The notes under the pieces were generated by a model. The model saw nothing but the letters and a program-made list of their open reading frames with translations. It had not been told where the DNA came from and made no database searches. This document shows positions 21,997 through 33,245 of a DNA stretch of 64,000 nucleotides, piece after piece (position 1 is the first letter of the stretch; every line of letters begins with the position of its first letter). The stretch spans positions 58,102,129 to 58,166,128 of the forward strand of contig OY757911.1 in NCBI GenBank assembly GCA_963585895.1. The letters are read 5' to 3'. This stretch comes from Sepioteuthis lessoniana. Its lineage: Eukaryota; Mollusca; Cephalopoda; Myopsida; Loliginidae. The translations under genes and the position numbers were made by a program.

Positions 21997-22482
21997 GAAT
22001 AAAAAACTACGCTGAAAACTTTTGAACAAACCCAAATCCCCCCTCCAAGCGAAAATGCTTTCTTCTCTCTGATGAGAAAAATGTCTGCCAGGTTAAGGAC
22101 TACCGTTCTCTTGCTCTGTCCCCATAACGGGTGCCAATCGTGATAAAAATCAAACACCCAGTCTACATCATGATGTTTGGGGGATTACTCGTGATAGTGA
22201 GGTTATGATTCCATTCACCGTCCTTTGAGAGTTAGTACTCACCTTTATAAACATGGCATGACAAGCCGCTTTCAACATAGGTAGCAAAAAATAAATAAAT
22301 AAGGAAATAAAGAGCACCTCAACAGGTACATATCTTTATTCAGCACTGTTCTCGTCCCCGGACGAAAAAATTGTTTTCTAGCTAAAGATTGGATGAATTA
22401 TCTCGGTGGTATTGTATTCCTTACATCCGGGGTATAGTCTTCTTGGAAATGAATAGGAAGCAATACCTTTGGAGCACTCCTA

Positions 22483-22630
<148 letters not shown>

Positions 22631-23580
22631 CAAGTGAACAAAAACAGTCTAAGTAACATCTCTAACAAAACTAACAACATAAAATATACCAAATTGACTC
22701 AAATCAAATTGATTTATTAAAGTATAAGATTTTGTCGAAATCAATCTAGGTGAATAAAAAAGAGACCTCAAATATTTTGAAAGAAAATTAAGACTTATAG
22801 AGAAATTTAGAAATTAAAAAAATACAGACAACTTCTACGAAAAAATTATATCAAAAAATTTCCTGGACAAAGATAATGACGGTGAATTAAACATTTTTTT
22901 CCAGAAACTCGGGAATATTTACCTAAAAGAAAACGCAAAATAGAACAACACCTCATCTAAATGAAAACAAGCCTTAAAAATAAACATGAAAATAAAGACA
23001 AAATTATAAAAGAAGCAGACACGGGAAGCGCCGTAGTAATTTTAAATAAAACATATGACTGAACAAAAATTCAAGAAATACTAAGAGATGAAATTAATTA
23101 TAATTAACTGAGGCAAACATTGATTGATAGCATAGCAAGAATTACAAAATACAGCCAAATACACAATGAAACATTAACAAAAAAACAAAAGGACTTGTTA
23201 ACTAACTACATACTAAAAACTGGTAATTTTTACTGTTTAAAAATTCACAAGTCCTAAGAAATAAAAACAAGTATAGAAACCCAAAATCCAAATACATAGG
23301 AATTTAAAACCCTTGTGACCTCGATTTTAGACCTATTGAAACAGGGTTATTATGCACCATTAACAGACTTAACTAAATAATTGACATTCTACCACAAATA
23401 TTCTTATATAAGAATACGCAGAAAAATATTACACGCATGATTCAAACAAAAACTTATCACAGATGATATAGAACTAATCCTAAATAATAACTCAACAACA
23501 TAAATTACTCCCAAATTTTAGGAACAGCTATAGGAACTAAAATAGAATCAACGTACATCATCCTAACTTCAGCGTACTGT

Positions 23581-24576
23581 TTGCCCAGTCAGCTGGGGCT
23601 GTAGAATACACTGACTGCACCTCTTCAGAGGGGTAAGACCCCCCTAACGAGTGTCCTGGATATGACACTAAACAATCTGACGGTGAGGTTCCAGCAATGC
23701 TGGAGCTTTAGGGAATGCGGAGTACCCCTTCATTGCCATCGCTCCCAGGTCCACTCTGGCCCGGAGTGGTAGCACCTGATAAGGCTCCTATCTATGCATT
23801 AAATAGAACAAAACCGTGCTTCTTTCACTATACTGATTTTTGCATTTAAACTGCGTATTTATGTTAAACTGAATTGTTTAAAATAGAACTGTTTTGACAT
23901 TGGAAATGCGTACTAGTGCTGAACTGAATTGCACGGAATAGAACTGTTTTTGACGTCGAAACTGTGTATTTATGCTGAACTGAATTATCTGAAATAAAAC
24001 TGTCTGACATTTAAATCTGTATTGCCCAGTCAGCTGGGGCTGTAGAATACACTGACTGCACCTCTTCAGAGGGGTAAGACCCCCCCTAACGAGTGTCCTG
24101 GATATGACACTAAACAATCTGATTGTGAGGTTCCAGCAATGCTGGAGCTTTGAGTACCCCTTCATTGCCATCGCTCCCAGGTCCACTCTGGCCCGGAGTG
24201 GTAGCACCTAATAGGGCTCTATCTATGGGTTAAATAGAAATAACAGCATACCTATGATAAAATGAATTGAGTAAACTGAATAGCTTGAAATAGAAACGTT
24301 TTTGATAATTAAACCGTACTTACATTTAAACTGCGTGCTTATGCTTAACTGACTTATTTCAAATAGAACTGTTTTTTCGACATTAAAACTGTATTAACAC
24401 TTAACCGAATTATTACATATAACTGCTTAAATAGTTTGAAATAGAAATATTTTTGACAATTAAACTGTGTACTTATGCTAAACTGAACTGTTTTCAATAG
24501 AACAGATTATTTACATAAAAATGAATTTAGCGTTAAATAACCGATATATGTTGATATGCCATAAAACTAAACCAGA
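23581..24576 (+). repeat. Composite hairpin-tailed retroposon, two-headed, complete (C2)
   Basis: The best-defined copy (996 bp), flanked by a perfect 13-bp target-site duplication, ttcagcgtactgt (23568-23580 and 24577-24589), in the Penelope-like fossil. Order: head 1 (23581-23795), array of 55-bp monomers (about 23796-24022), head 2 (about 24023-24235), second array (about 24236-24520), then the 3' tail (about 24521-24576). In the tail gcgtt, aacc, gttgatatgcc and 'ataaaactaaacc' match the other copies. It has no long open frame. The heads have no obvious tRNA, 5S or 7SL similarity. The shared tail implies mobilisation in trans by a LINE. Confidence 0.93.
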
Positions 24577-25989
24577 TTCAGCGTACTGTATGAAATCATA
24601 GGTGAAAATACAACAACAATATAAAAAACAAGATTTGTAAGATCAAGGAAAAGATATCTGGATGATATCTTCATATTTTGGAAATGTTCATGGGGTAACA
24701 TTTACAATTTACATAACTTACTCCAAAACCTACGCCCTAAAATAAAATTCATTGTGGAACACAGCTTTAAATAACTGCGAATTTTGGACATCCTCATTAA
24801 AAACAAAAATGTCTAAATTTTCACAGGCATTTACCCCAAACACACAGATACTAAAAATATCTCGATTTCAAAAGTCATCACTTCAAGAACTGCATAAAAT
24901 ATCTCCTTTACACCAGAGCACGTAAAATATACATCATAGTCTCTCACAAAAACTTTCCAGAAACTCGTCTAAAAAAATTACGTGAAGATACTGCAATAAT
25001 AAATAATGGATTCGAATTAACTGAAAAAAGACCATTAAACGAACTTCGAACCCCCCAAAATATAGACGCGATTAACCAAAAAAAAACAAACAAACAATCC
25101 AGAACTATTAACAGAAATAACAAAGAATCTACTTGAAAACAATAATGGAATTAAAAACATATTAGACACAACAAAAATAATAGAAGTAAGCGATAACCAA
25201 AAAATCTAAAACACGCACAAACCTACAATGCATAGAGTATCAAAAGGCAAAAATAAAAGATACTGAGTATATAATACAATCATAGAAGAAAAACCCTACA
25301 CCTTCGAAAACCCTAAAGTAATAATGAATAGAAATCTAAACTGCAATCCAAAAGACATAATCTACATAATTAAATGCTGCAACTTTAAAAAGGTATATAT
25401 TGACTGTACTCCAGCTTAGAACAACAGAGTCTCTATCCATACAAGCAACATTAAATTACCAGAAAACTCCATCTATCAAAACAACTTTATGAATGCAGCA
25501 ACGAAAACATAAAATAATGCTAATATACCGAACTAATGACTACACGTTACTCCGAATAAAAGAAAAAACTTTATTGATAGATCTAAACCTACATTAAATA
25601 GACCCTTACTTTGAAGACACAAACACGCACACTCACAAACGCAAACTTATACACTCATAGACTATCTTAAATATATCTATCTGTGGAGTAAAATGCGTTC
25701 TTACACGCATTAAACTAAAAGAAAAAGTAAGGAAAAGAAAAAACTCAAACTGAAAATATGTGTTTAAGGGTGTATAGTCACATAGATGTATAAGCATGTG
25801 TATGAATGTACACACACCCACACACAAAATACATACTTGTAAATATATACATAAAAACATTGGCAGAGAATAGCGGTTTTCTCGGACAATAAGTCCAACA
25901 TAACATACACAGACACACATCGTGGAATTTAAAAGAATGACACCGCAGTAAAACAATCTTTGCTTGGTACAAAGATCACCCTAACAATT

Positions 25990-26040
25990 ATTAATTTCCT
26001 GAAGAAAACTACAAAGACTGAAACACGTGCAGAGCGCAAA
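25990..26040 (+). ncRNA. Hammerhead-ribozyme-like core at Penelope-like 3' end
   Basis: CTGAAGA (25999-26005) fits the hammerhead CUGANGA core. It is followed 14 bases later by GAAAC (26020-26024), with a short weak stem between. Penelope-like elements are known to carry hammerhead motifs in their terminal regions, so position and order fit. The stem II pairing here is poor, so activity is doubtful. Confidence 0.4.
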
Positions 26041-26118
26041 CATATGAAATAATAAAAACCAAAATACCAAATTCAGATTAATTTGTGGAGTTATTCATTT
26101 TAAAACATTTTCATTTCG

Positions 26119-26161
26119 TGTGTGTGTGTGTTTGTGTTCTGGTAAGTGTATCTTTCTCAAG

Positions 26162-26194
<33 letters not shown>

Positions 26195-26268
26195 AAAAAG
26201 TGGGTTTATATATGTGTGTACGTGTGTATGTATGTATTTGCATGTGTTGTAGTAAGTGTATCTTTCTC

Positions 26269-26331
<63 letters not shown>
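26119..26331. repeat. GT, TA and GT microsatellite cluster
   Basis: (GT)n at 26119-26132, (TA)n at 26162-26190 and a perfect (GT)n of about 29 units at 26272-26330. The two GT arrays are each preceded by the same phrase, gtaagtgtatctttctca (near 26141 and 26253), so a unit of about 110 bp has been duplicated. Confidence 0.9.
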
Positions 26332-27299
26332 AAACATGTGTATATATTCATGAGAATATATAATGATAAGACAGATGGCTCATAACCAAATAATATTGGT
26401 GTTTTGTACAATGTTTCTAAATTTATTGTGAACCACAGTTGTAATAAAAAAGAACTCTCGAATTACCTACAGTTACATTTTTAACCAAATTATCGAGGTC
26501 ATTTAATCATTTTCGTTTCACTCCTTGGTGATCAATCAAATCATTTATATTCCCTAACTATTATTGGTTGTCTGTCGGCAATTTTAAAGTGAGAAAAGCA
26601 TTTTAACCAAAACAAGGCATTAAAAAACAATTTAATTAAAAAAAAAAACACCCGTAAAAATAAATCTCTGTAGGGATTATTCTCAAAAAGCAAAAAAAAA
26701 TCGCTATCGTAATAGGCTTGAGGAAAATTTAAGTGTTACATAAGCCTTACTCTTTTCAATTCAATTCTAAAACATGTTTTTAATGAATGAAAGGTGGTGC
26801 TCTCAAATTAAAGTTAAACCTGTTTCATTATAAACGTTGAGGAAAATCTCCTTCCATATACACAACATCAGAAAATACACCCAGTCTAATGAAATCACAA
26901 AGCAAATGAAAATGTCCCTTGGAATAAACCCTTGACTATATATATATATATATATATATATAAAGATTACAAGATGTTTGCTTATAAAAATAAAAAAACA
27001 TAGATATATATATTCTTGAATCTTACATTATTTTTAATTAGAACATTATTAAATATGAGCCTGTTTTTCAATTTACTACCATATATGTCTAATTGGTGCT
27101 AAAATGTTACGAGATTCCTAATATAAATTAGTTTTCGATGCTTTTTTTGTTTATACCTCCTTTTTAATTTTTCTCAGTGACACTAAGAATTACTAACAGC
27201 TACATGATAAAGTGGAAAGATTTTTTAAATATAAAAGATAAGAACAAAATATAGATTGAGCAAAAAGTGAAATATATATTAGTTGTCTAAATTTCTGAG
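26332..27299. other. Nothing recognised except (TA)n at 26937-26961
   Basis: AT-rich DNA with poly-A runs near 26640 and 26690. No gene or repeat family was supported. Confidence 0.5.
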
Positions 27300-27304
27300 A
27301 AAAA

Positions 27305-27730
27305 GCTTGATGATTTTTATCCTTAAGGGTTTTCGGACTATTGTCTTCAACTTTATCGTTATTTCCACAACGCTTCGGCCGATATGTCTTCCGCCCTCCT
27401 TCAAGTGTTTGTCGAACTCGGGAACCTTCAAGGAACTTCGAACTATGTCCTTTACTGAATCTACGGGAGCCGCTTGTTCTGAATCCGTTAGCCATAACCA
27501 AGTACACGTGTTAAGTATTCCTGTATTGTTACTCGACTGCAGTCAGGATTGAATCTGAAACCTCCAGTTGATTGTCTCCTTAGAAGGTTACGATAACCGT
27601 TACGTTATGTATTCGGCTCGACAATACTGAGTGAATTTTTGGAACTTATAAACTTAATGTTCTTACTTGACTAAAATTACTACTATTATGTATGATTTTT
27701 TTACCTGTGCACATATTCAGATTTTTGTTC
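27305..27730 (-). repeat. tRNA-headed repeat, family D, minus copy of inverted pair
   Basis: On the minus strand it starts with about 110 bp shared with the 44455-44835 copy ('atcatacataatagtagtaa'). A tRNA-like head follows ('cgtaacggttatcgtaacct', 'gattcaatcct'), then 'gagtaacaatacaggaatac'. It ends with 'aggagggcggaagacatatc' and 'ggccgaagcgttg', then 'gaagacaatagtccgaaaac'. The small frame over it is spurious. Its right end abuts a plus-strand copy. Confidence 0.8.
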
Positions 27731-28000
27731 ACTCTGAATTGTTCAGCAGGACACATAACGTAACGGTTATAGGCGTTCCCAAAGCTTCTAAGGAGACAAT
27801 CAACTGGAGGTTGTAGGTTCAATCTTTACTGCAGGAGAGTAACAATACAGGAATACTTAACACTTGTACCCGGTTATGGCTAACAGAATTGGAACCGGTG
27901 ACCCCCGTGAAGAAGGCCGTGGGACATATCGGCTGAAACATTGTAGAAATAACAAGATGAAGACAATAATCCGAAAACCCTTAATGATGAAAAATATATA
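27731..28000 (+). repeat. tRNA-headed repeat, family D, plus copy of inverted pair
   Basis: Begins 'ctctgaattgttcagcagga' and has the tRNA-like head 'cgtaacggttataggcgttc' with 'ggttcaatctt'. It continues through 'aacaatacaggaatacttaa' to 'gtgaagaaggccgtgggaca', 'tcggctgaaac' and 'gacaataatccgaaaaccc'. It faces away from the 27305 copy, so the two can form a large imperfect hairpin. A degenerate hammerhead-like order (GTGAAGA ... GAAAC) is present. Confidence 0.8.
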
Positions 28001-28317
28001 TATATTGTTTTTTGGGATTTACGTTACACTTTGAAATAAATTTCGAATACTAATTACGTCATGTAGTTTTGAAATAAAACACTACAAACGGAAACAGAAT
28101 GTTAAGGGCTTTCTAATTTTTCCTTTGTTCTTAAAAATAAAAAAAAGCAAAATCAAATATAATTCAGAAGATAAGACATCACATATTAACCGCCCTGAAT
28201 ATGGTTTAATGCAAAAACAAAAACATTTAATGTAGGTAAATTATTCAATTACCAATAAAAAAAAATTATTCTCTTAATTCCTTGTTTTTGTGGTGTACAT
28301 TTACAGACACGTGCGCG

Positions 28318-28436
<119 letters not shown>

Positions 28437-28779
28437 TTAACAGAAATCTACCATAGTAGATTTTAGAGAGATTTCACTGAAAGAAGAATTTTAGGCTTTG
28501 AATATATAAAAAATATTTTTGCTTTCTTAAGCAATTTTTATTTACTATCAATCAATAAAACTGTCACTGCTAGTTTCAGTGTTCCTTCTCTTAGAACAAT
28601 TTCCTTAAAAAAGGATAGAGAACAAAGTCTGTCTTCACAACTATTTTTTACAGCCCAGTCCAGAATTTGAACTTAACTAGCAGTGATCATTTTTTCGATA
28701 ATAAGAAATTATAATACCGACACCTTTATGTTCATGTGTTTCATTATCGCCAGATATAGTGCGAGAAGTTTTGGGTACT

Positions 28780-29150
28780 TTTAGAAAAACATTCTGATTT
28801 TATGTAATAGTTCAGTAGTTTTGACAAACTTTCGAATTACAGACTAATTTTTTCAACGTTGAAGTATCTTTGCCACTCTTCGAATAATCGATTGATTTTG
28901 CACGATATTGTGTGTAGTTTAGGTCACCAACTAATTTTACATGATTGTGTGAATAGATTTTGTTAATATTTCGAATGACTGACTAATTTTCCATTATCGT
29001 TTGAGTAGCTTTGATGACTTTTCGATTGACCCATTTCTTTTAAATAATTGTATAAGTTTCGGTCTGTTTTCAAATGACTTACCGATTTTATATAAGAGTT
29101 TGAGTTGCTTTTATGACCTTTCAAATGACCCACTGATTTTCCATATTTGT
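28780..29150. repeat. Decayed minisatellite, about 51-bp period
   Basis: Seven or so units anchored on 'tttcgaatgactgactaatt' and variants. The best-spaced anchors are at about 28970, 29021, 29069 and 29120 (steps of 51, 48 and 51). Each unit carries a 'gagttgcttttatgac'-like second half. Because the steps are multiples of three, the minus strand keeps an 80-codon open frame with 17-residue repeats (KSVGHLKGHKSNSNSYI-like). Confidence 0.7.
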
Positions 29151-30195
29151 TTTTTTTATAAAGGTTTGGATCAGAGCCAGGGAAAGTGTTCCAAAACTGG
29201 ATCATCCACCGTTAATTTTGATTAGTCCGAAGGTATATGTTATGGGTTTGTCATCAGAATTTGTTTGCTGTTTGTAATCTCTGAATCTTTTCTGTTATAA
29301 ATTATTAAAATTGTCATACGGCATTTCACCTTAAAAGCGTGAACAGTGTCACTGCACAAATTTATCTATGTGAATCTCTCTCCGATTGCTAATTGCTGAA
29401 ATATTAACAATCATAAAACATGGACAGACTGGATCGGTCTGATTTTTATTTTAAATATTATTTTTATCTTTATCAATCTTTGCTAAGAAAGGCATATGGT
29501 TTTGTGGAATAAGGAAAAAATTAGGGGAGAAATTTGATCGTACAGTTGAATAGTTTCTTTATTGATTCATTTTTGATTTACCAATGAAGAATAATTAAAT
29601 ACTTGACAATGAAATTAACAACGAAATGAAAATGAACCCAAATTAGTAATTGTAGACGTAGTTTACAAGATATGTTCAATAACAGATTTTTATAAAATTA
29701 ACTATATTTAATCAGAGATCAGTAGGGAAAAAATTTTTGCATTAAAATCTGAGTTAAATAATATAATCATTTCTCCGTAATATTCTTAAATCTGACAAGA
29801 AATTTAAAAAAGAATAATGCAATGTCGTCATCATGTGATAGTGAAAATGAAAGCTTTCTAAATACAAAGTAAAAACGTTACTCATTAAATTAGATATTGT
29901 GTAAAGCAGGATCCCGTGTAGACCGAAAAAGGAAGATATATGTTCTCGGAATATGACGCTGATAACCGGACTAAAAATTGCTATTCACCCTAGAGTGAAA
30001 TGTCAAGTAAGTAGTTTACTGTTGTTGGTGATTTTCAATTAAAGTTTTAAAAAATTATTCTGTTTCTAAACATTAATTAGCTAGGAAGATATTCGAAAGG
30101 CAAATTATCATAAGTCAGAAAAATAAGCAAAAAAATTAGAAAATCTTATACGCACATTGAAATTCCACATTTGGGTGTCATACTAAACATTTGGT
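29151..30195. other. Nothing recognised
   Basis: No supported gene, RNA or repeat. Confidence 0.5.
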
Positions 30196-30196
30196 C

Positions 30197-30425
30197 TTTC
30201 TGTAAGTGGGGTGTAGAATACGCTGACTGTATCCCTTGCAGAAGGGTAAAGGCGCCTCTTAAGAAAAAAGCAGTATCTTGAGTACGACACTAAAATGTAT
30301 CAGATAATGAGGCTCTGGTTCAATAGTTCTGGGGAGTGGGGAGTACCACTTCATTCTCATAACTCTTATGAACACGCTGATCCGGAGTGGTAGCATCCAT
30401 TAGAGTCCCTCTATGGGCCAAATAC
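30197..30425 (+). repeat. Diverged retroposon head module
   Basis: Matches the composite head in order: 'ggggtgtagaatacgctgac', gaagggtaaag, 'gagtacgacactaaaatgta', 'gggagtaccacttcattctc', 'gatccggagtggtagcatcc' and 'agtccctctatgggccaaat'. No 55-bp array or tail follows clearly. It is an intermediate-age copy. Confidence 0.7.
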
Positions 30426-31350
30426 ACCTGTTTGAAAATCATTTGTAAGTGATAGGAGGGAGCTTAAAAGACACTTAAGAAACAACTGCACAAAAAATGT
30501 AAATATGAATTTGTAAGGAATTCTATCCCCTTATTTCTAAATAAACGAGCTGATATGTTATTAAAATCAGTCGATCAATTAAGACAATGGGCAAAGCGTT
30601 TTAAAAGCCTTTTCATCAAAGGAAGATTTGTCTCTAATTGCTATGCGCAAAAACAAAAATATATTTCTACTCGACGGACGTACGTCAGAGTAGATACAAC
30701 TTTAAGAATTCAGTTTTTGCTGTCTCTAAAAATCTCTTAATACTTTTTTTATCCTGGCTAATGACACAATTCATTTATTATGAAATGGTGGGAAAACTTT
30801 TGTTTATAAAATCCATCAAATCTGAAAGTGGTATATTCTTCAAAACGTAATGGAATTTAACAAAATCATTTAGGTCTTTAGAAACCATTAAAATTCAATA
30901 TATTTTGAATGACTACAATCGTTTTATTTGCAGAAAATACCACAAGCGGAGTTAAAATTTTGTGCCAAAAGAAATAAGAATTACAGTGTGCTCACTAATA
31001 AAAGCGATTAAGCACGTACGCATAAAAGAAGTTATTATCTCTCTCAGAGAATTAGCATTCCAGTTTGAGGTCGGGGTTTAAATGACAATTACAGAAAACC
31101 CTTCTCCACCTCTTTTTACCTCTGTTCATTGACTTCTTGAGACATTGTTTCAGACCCTGGCTAAGAACGATAAAACCATATGGCTATGTTACCCACTCTT
31201 GTCAAATAAGACTTTTGCATTCGAAACCTTGCTACATATAGCTGTTTCATGGAACAATGTGTATATAATTCTACTATGGGACAATTTCGTGTATTTTCAC
31301 TTGTAATGCCACCTGCATGTATATTGTTCATATAAAGCATAAATGTTTCT
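30426..31350. other. Nothing recognised
   Basis: The overlapping short open frames at 30555-30850 lack motifs. Confidence 0.5.
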
Positions 31351-31354
31351 TATA

Positions 31355-31556
31355 CGAGGGTAAACTGAAAAATTCATTGGCTGTAAAGTTCATATGACGA
31401 TATCACATTTGCCGTTGATAAGTTTTTACCAACAGAATCCAAGTACAGCAACACTGATGGAAAAAGTGTGTGGCCCATAAGAGTCTCTATGTTCTCATTC
31501 GGTCACATATTAGGAGAGTATCTTGGTTAGCCCTTGAACTTTTCAGCCGACACAGT
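31355..31556 (+). mobile_element. Mariner-derived MITE, both ends present
   Basis: About 200 bp between TA dinucleotides. The left end 'cgagggtaaactgaaaaatt' and the right end (reverse complement 'ctgtgtcggctgaaaagttc') are imperfect terminal repeats. The internal frame reads WKKCVAHKSLYV, a worn mariner C-terminal block. It is in the opposite orientation to the copy at 14071. Confidence 0.75.
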
Positions 31557-32084
31557 ATATGTAATTAGGTTCATTTTGCCTTATCTTTTGCTTTGTTTAT
31601 TGTTAGTATATCACGGATATATTAAGACTTGTATAGATTTTTGGAGGCTGGAAACTTAACTAGAAAACTTCCCTACTATGAAGCATACCAATAAGCATTA
31701 TATAATAACAGAAATTATTATAGCAAAAGTTTTCGTAAAATTGTTTTCTTCCTGTATGTTCGGGAAAAGAAAAACTGATTGCCGAAATAACAACCTTGTG
31801 AAGGTGAAGAAAACTATTGCTTAGATTATTTCCTCTCAATATTGTTAAATATTTGCAGAAATGTTATCATATGGAAACAGTGTTTTTGTTTTTTTTTTAA
31901 AGATTAGGGAAATATGATACTGTGTTTTCTGTTCAATGTTCAGTTTAAATGTCACGGAATAAATGAAGTTTGAAAATGAAAAATTGTTGTTTTGAATTGA
32001 TTGTATTGAGTATAGTCAGAGCGAGACAGTGTTTGTGGAAAATCTTTGAAGTGTAACACTGTAAATCGAGTTAAAATGTCCTCA
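31557..32084. other. Nothing recognised
   Basis: No gene or repeat supported. Confidence 0.5.
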
Positions 32085-32395
32085 AGGACACATGGCACAA
32101 TGGGTAAAGGCTTTTGTTAGATCAAGAGACATACCGCCCACCAAAAAAAAAGAGTGTAAGTTCAATACCCAGTGAAGGCAGTGGAGAACTTTCAGAGAGG
32201 AAATTAACAGGAAATAACTAATAACTGACATCTATTAAACATGGCTCGTGGAACTAGAACAGTCTACCCTGGTGAGCGAAATAAAGAGCTAAGTTTGACA
32301 TTCCAACCACCTGAAGAAGGCCGGAGCATACAATAACTGAAACATGGTGACAAAGATGAGGAAAATAATCCGAAAAATGTAAATAATGTAAAATG
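32085..32395 (+). repeat. tRNA-headed repeat, family D
   Basis: Head 'gacacatggcacaatgggta' with box-B-like 'agttcaatacc'. The 3' end is 'cctgaagaaggccggagcat', 'ctgaaacatggtga' and 'gaaaataatccgaaaa'. It has the best hammerhead-like order of the family: CTGAAGA at 32311-32317 and GAAAC at 32339-32343. A poly-A stretch splits the head, so it is an older copy. Confidence 0.7.
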
Positions 32396-32689
32396 TCAGT
32401 ATTTGAACTCAAAAAATTAGAAAGAAAACACAATACTTAAGGACAAAGATGAGGTCAGGAAGGTGTTTTTTTTTTTCTTTTTCAATAAAAATTAGGCCTG
32501 AAAAGATGTTGACAAATTACACTTATTTGATAGCACTGTACAAATCGGGACTAAAAGGGATGTCTGCAGTTTATTTATATTTGAAGAAATCACAGAGTGA
32601 GAGAAATATTTTTCGGTAGAAATTTTCATGTTCAAATAATTTGGAATTTAGTCTAGTGTAAAAATCTGTTTTTTAAAGCTCCCTAAACT

Positions 32690-33176
32690 CGGTAGTTGCG
32701 TCTCATCGACCCAAAATGACATCAGTATGTGCTAACCCAAGACATGGACTGGCATCGGTAAGTTGTCTAACTTATGGAAATCTGACCGATCCGATAAAAT
32801 AAAACGCAATTTCTTCCAAGCAGCGGTTGTATCAATGTTAGTATATAGATGCACCACATAGACGCTGACTAAGCGTATTCAGTAAAAGCTAGACGAGAAA
32901 TTCACAGAATGTTACGAGCTATACTGAACAAATCCTGGAAGCAACATCCCACAAAACAGCAGCTGTACGGCCCCCTAACTCCCATCTCAAAAACTATCCG
33001 AATAAGACGAACAAGACATGCGGGACATTGCTGGAGAATTAAGAAAGAACTCATAAGTGACGTTCTTCGATGAACCCCTTCACACGGACCTGCAAGTGTT
33101 GGCCGGCCAACAAGAACTTTTCTACAAAAGCTCTGTATGAACACAAGAGCTGCAAAAATGGGTTGATGATTGGGAT

Positions 33177-33211
<35 letters not shown>

Positions 33212-33245
33212 CAAGGAAATCCGTGCTAGCAGTGCTAATATGAAT
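32690..33245 (+). mobile_element. RTE-type LINE 3' end, old copy
   Basis: Diverged relative of 34284-34966. Matching pieces in order: 'tggaaatctgaccgatccga', 'cgcaatttcttccaagcagc', 'cgagctatactgaacaaatc', 'agacgaacaagacatgcggg' and 'gggtcaaggaaatccgtgct'. Stops and indels are common. A perfect (GA)n array (33179-33209) has grown exactly where the young copies read 'gaggagtggcgagagagg'. Confidence 0.85.

Larger units (their letters stand above)
21030..22260 (+). pseudogene. Mariner-type transposase fossil split by a SINE
   Basis: The 5' part (about 21030-21426) reads RTVQKIQKELNESN at 21131-21172, a helix-turn-helix region, then KRTSDFIVGIHAMINNDP and RDMEMSEFLIRQVVLEDIRY. The frame then reaches MKDKNK and stops at the SINE. 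After the SINE (from 21997) the reading resumes with KLLNKPKSPLQAKML, a remnant of the SDEKN catalytic block, and a VPIVIKIKHPVYIMMFGG segment. The order matches the mariner-related transposases whose intact versions continue to WQQDSAPCHT and a final catalytic Asp. Those last parts are absent here. Several frameshifts and stops are present. No terminal repeats were identified. Confidence 0.8.
22690..26085 (+). mobile_element. Penelope-like element, decayed, interrupted
   Basis: A retroelement of the Penelope class (reverse transcriptase plus GIY-YIG endonuclease). Landmarks in order: a lysine-rich N-terminal region; KEADTGSAVVILNK at about 23009-23050; an FYCLKIHKS block near 23230; a GTAIGTKIESTY block near 23520. 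A composite retroposon follows (23581-24576), then RYLDDIFIFW (catalytic Asp pair) at 24652-24681, ILDILIKNKN near 24790, and a KVYIDCT endonuclease-like start near 25400. A short C-rich tail ends near 26085. The frame carries many lesions, so the copy is old and dead. A hammerhead-like core lies near its 3' end. The sequence group differs from the second Penelope-like element at 35850. Confidence 0.85.
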
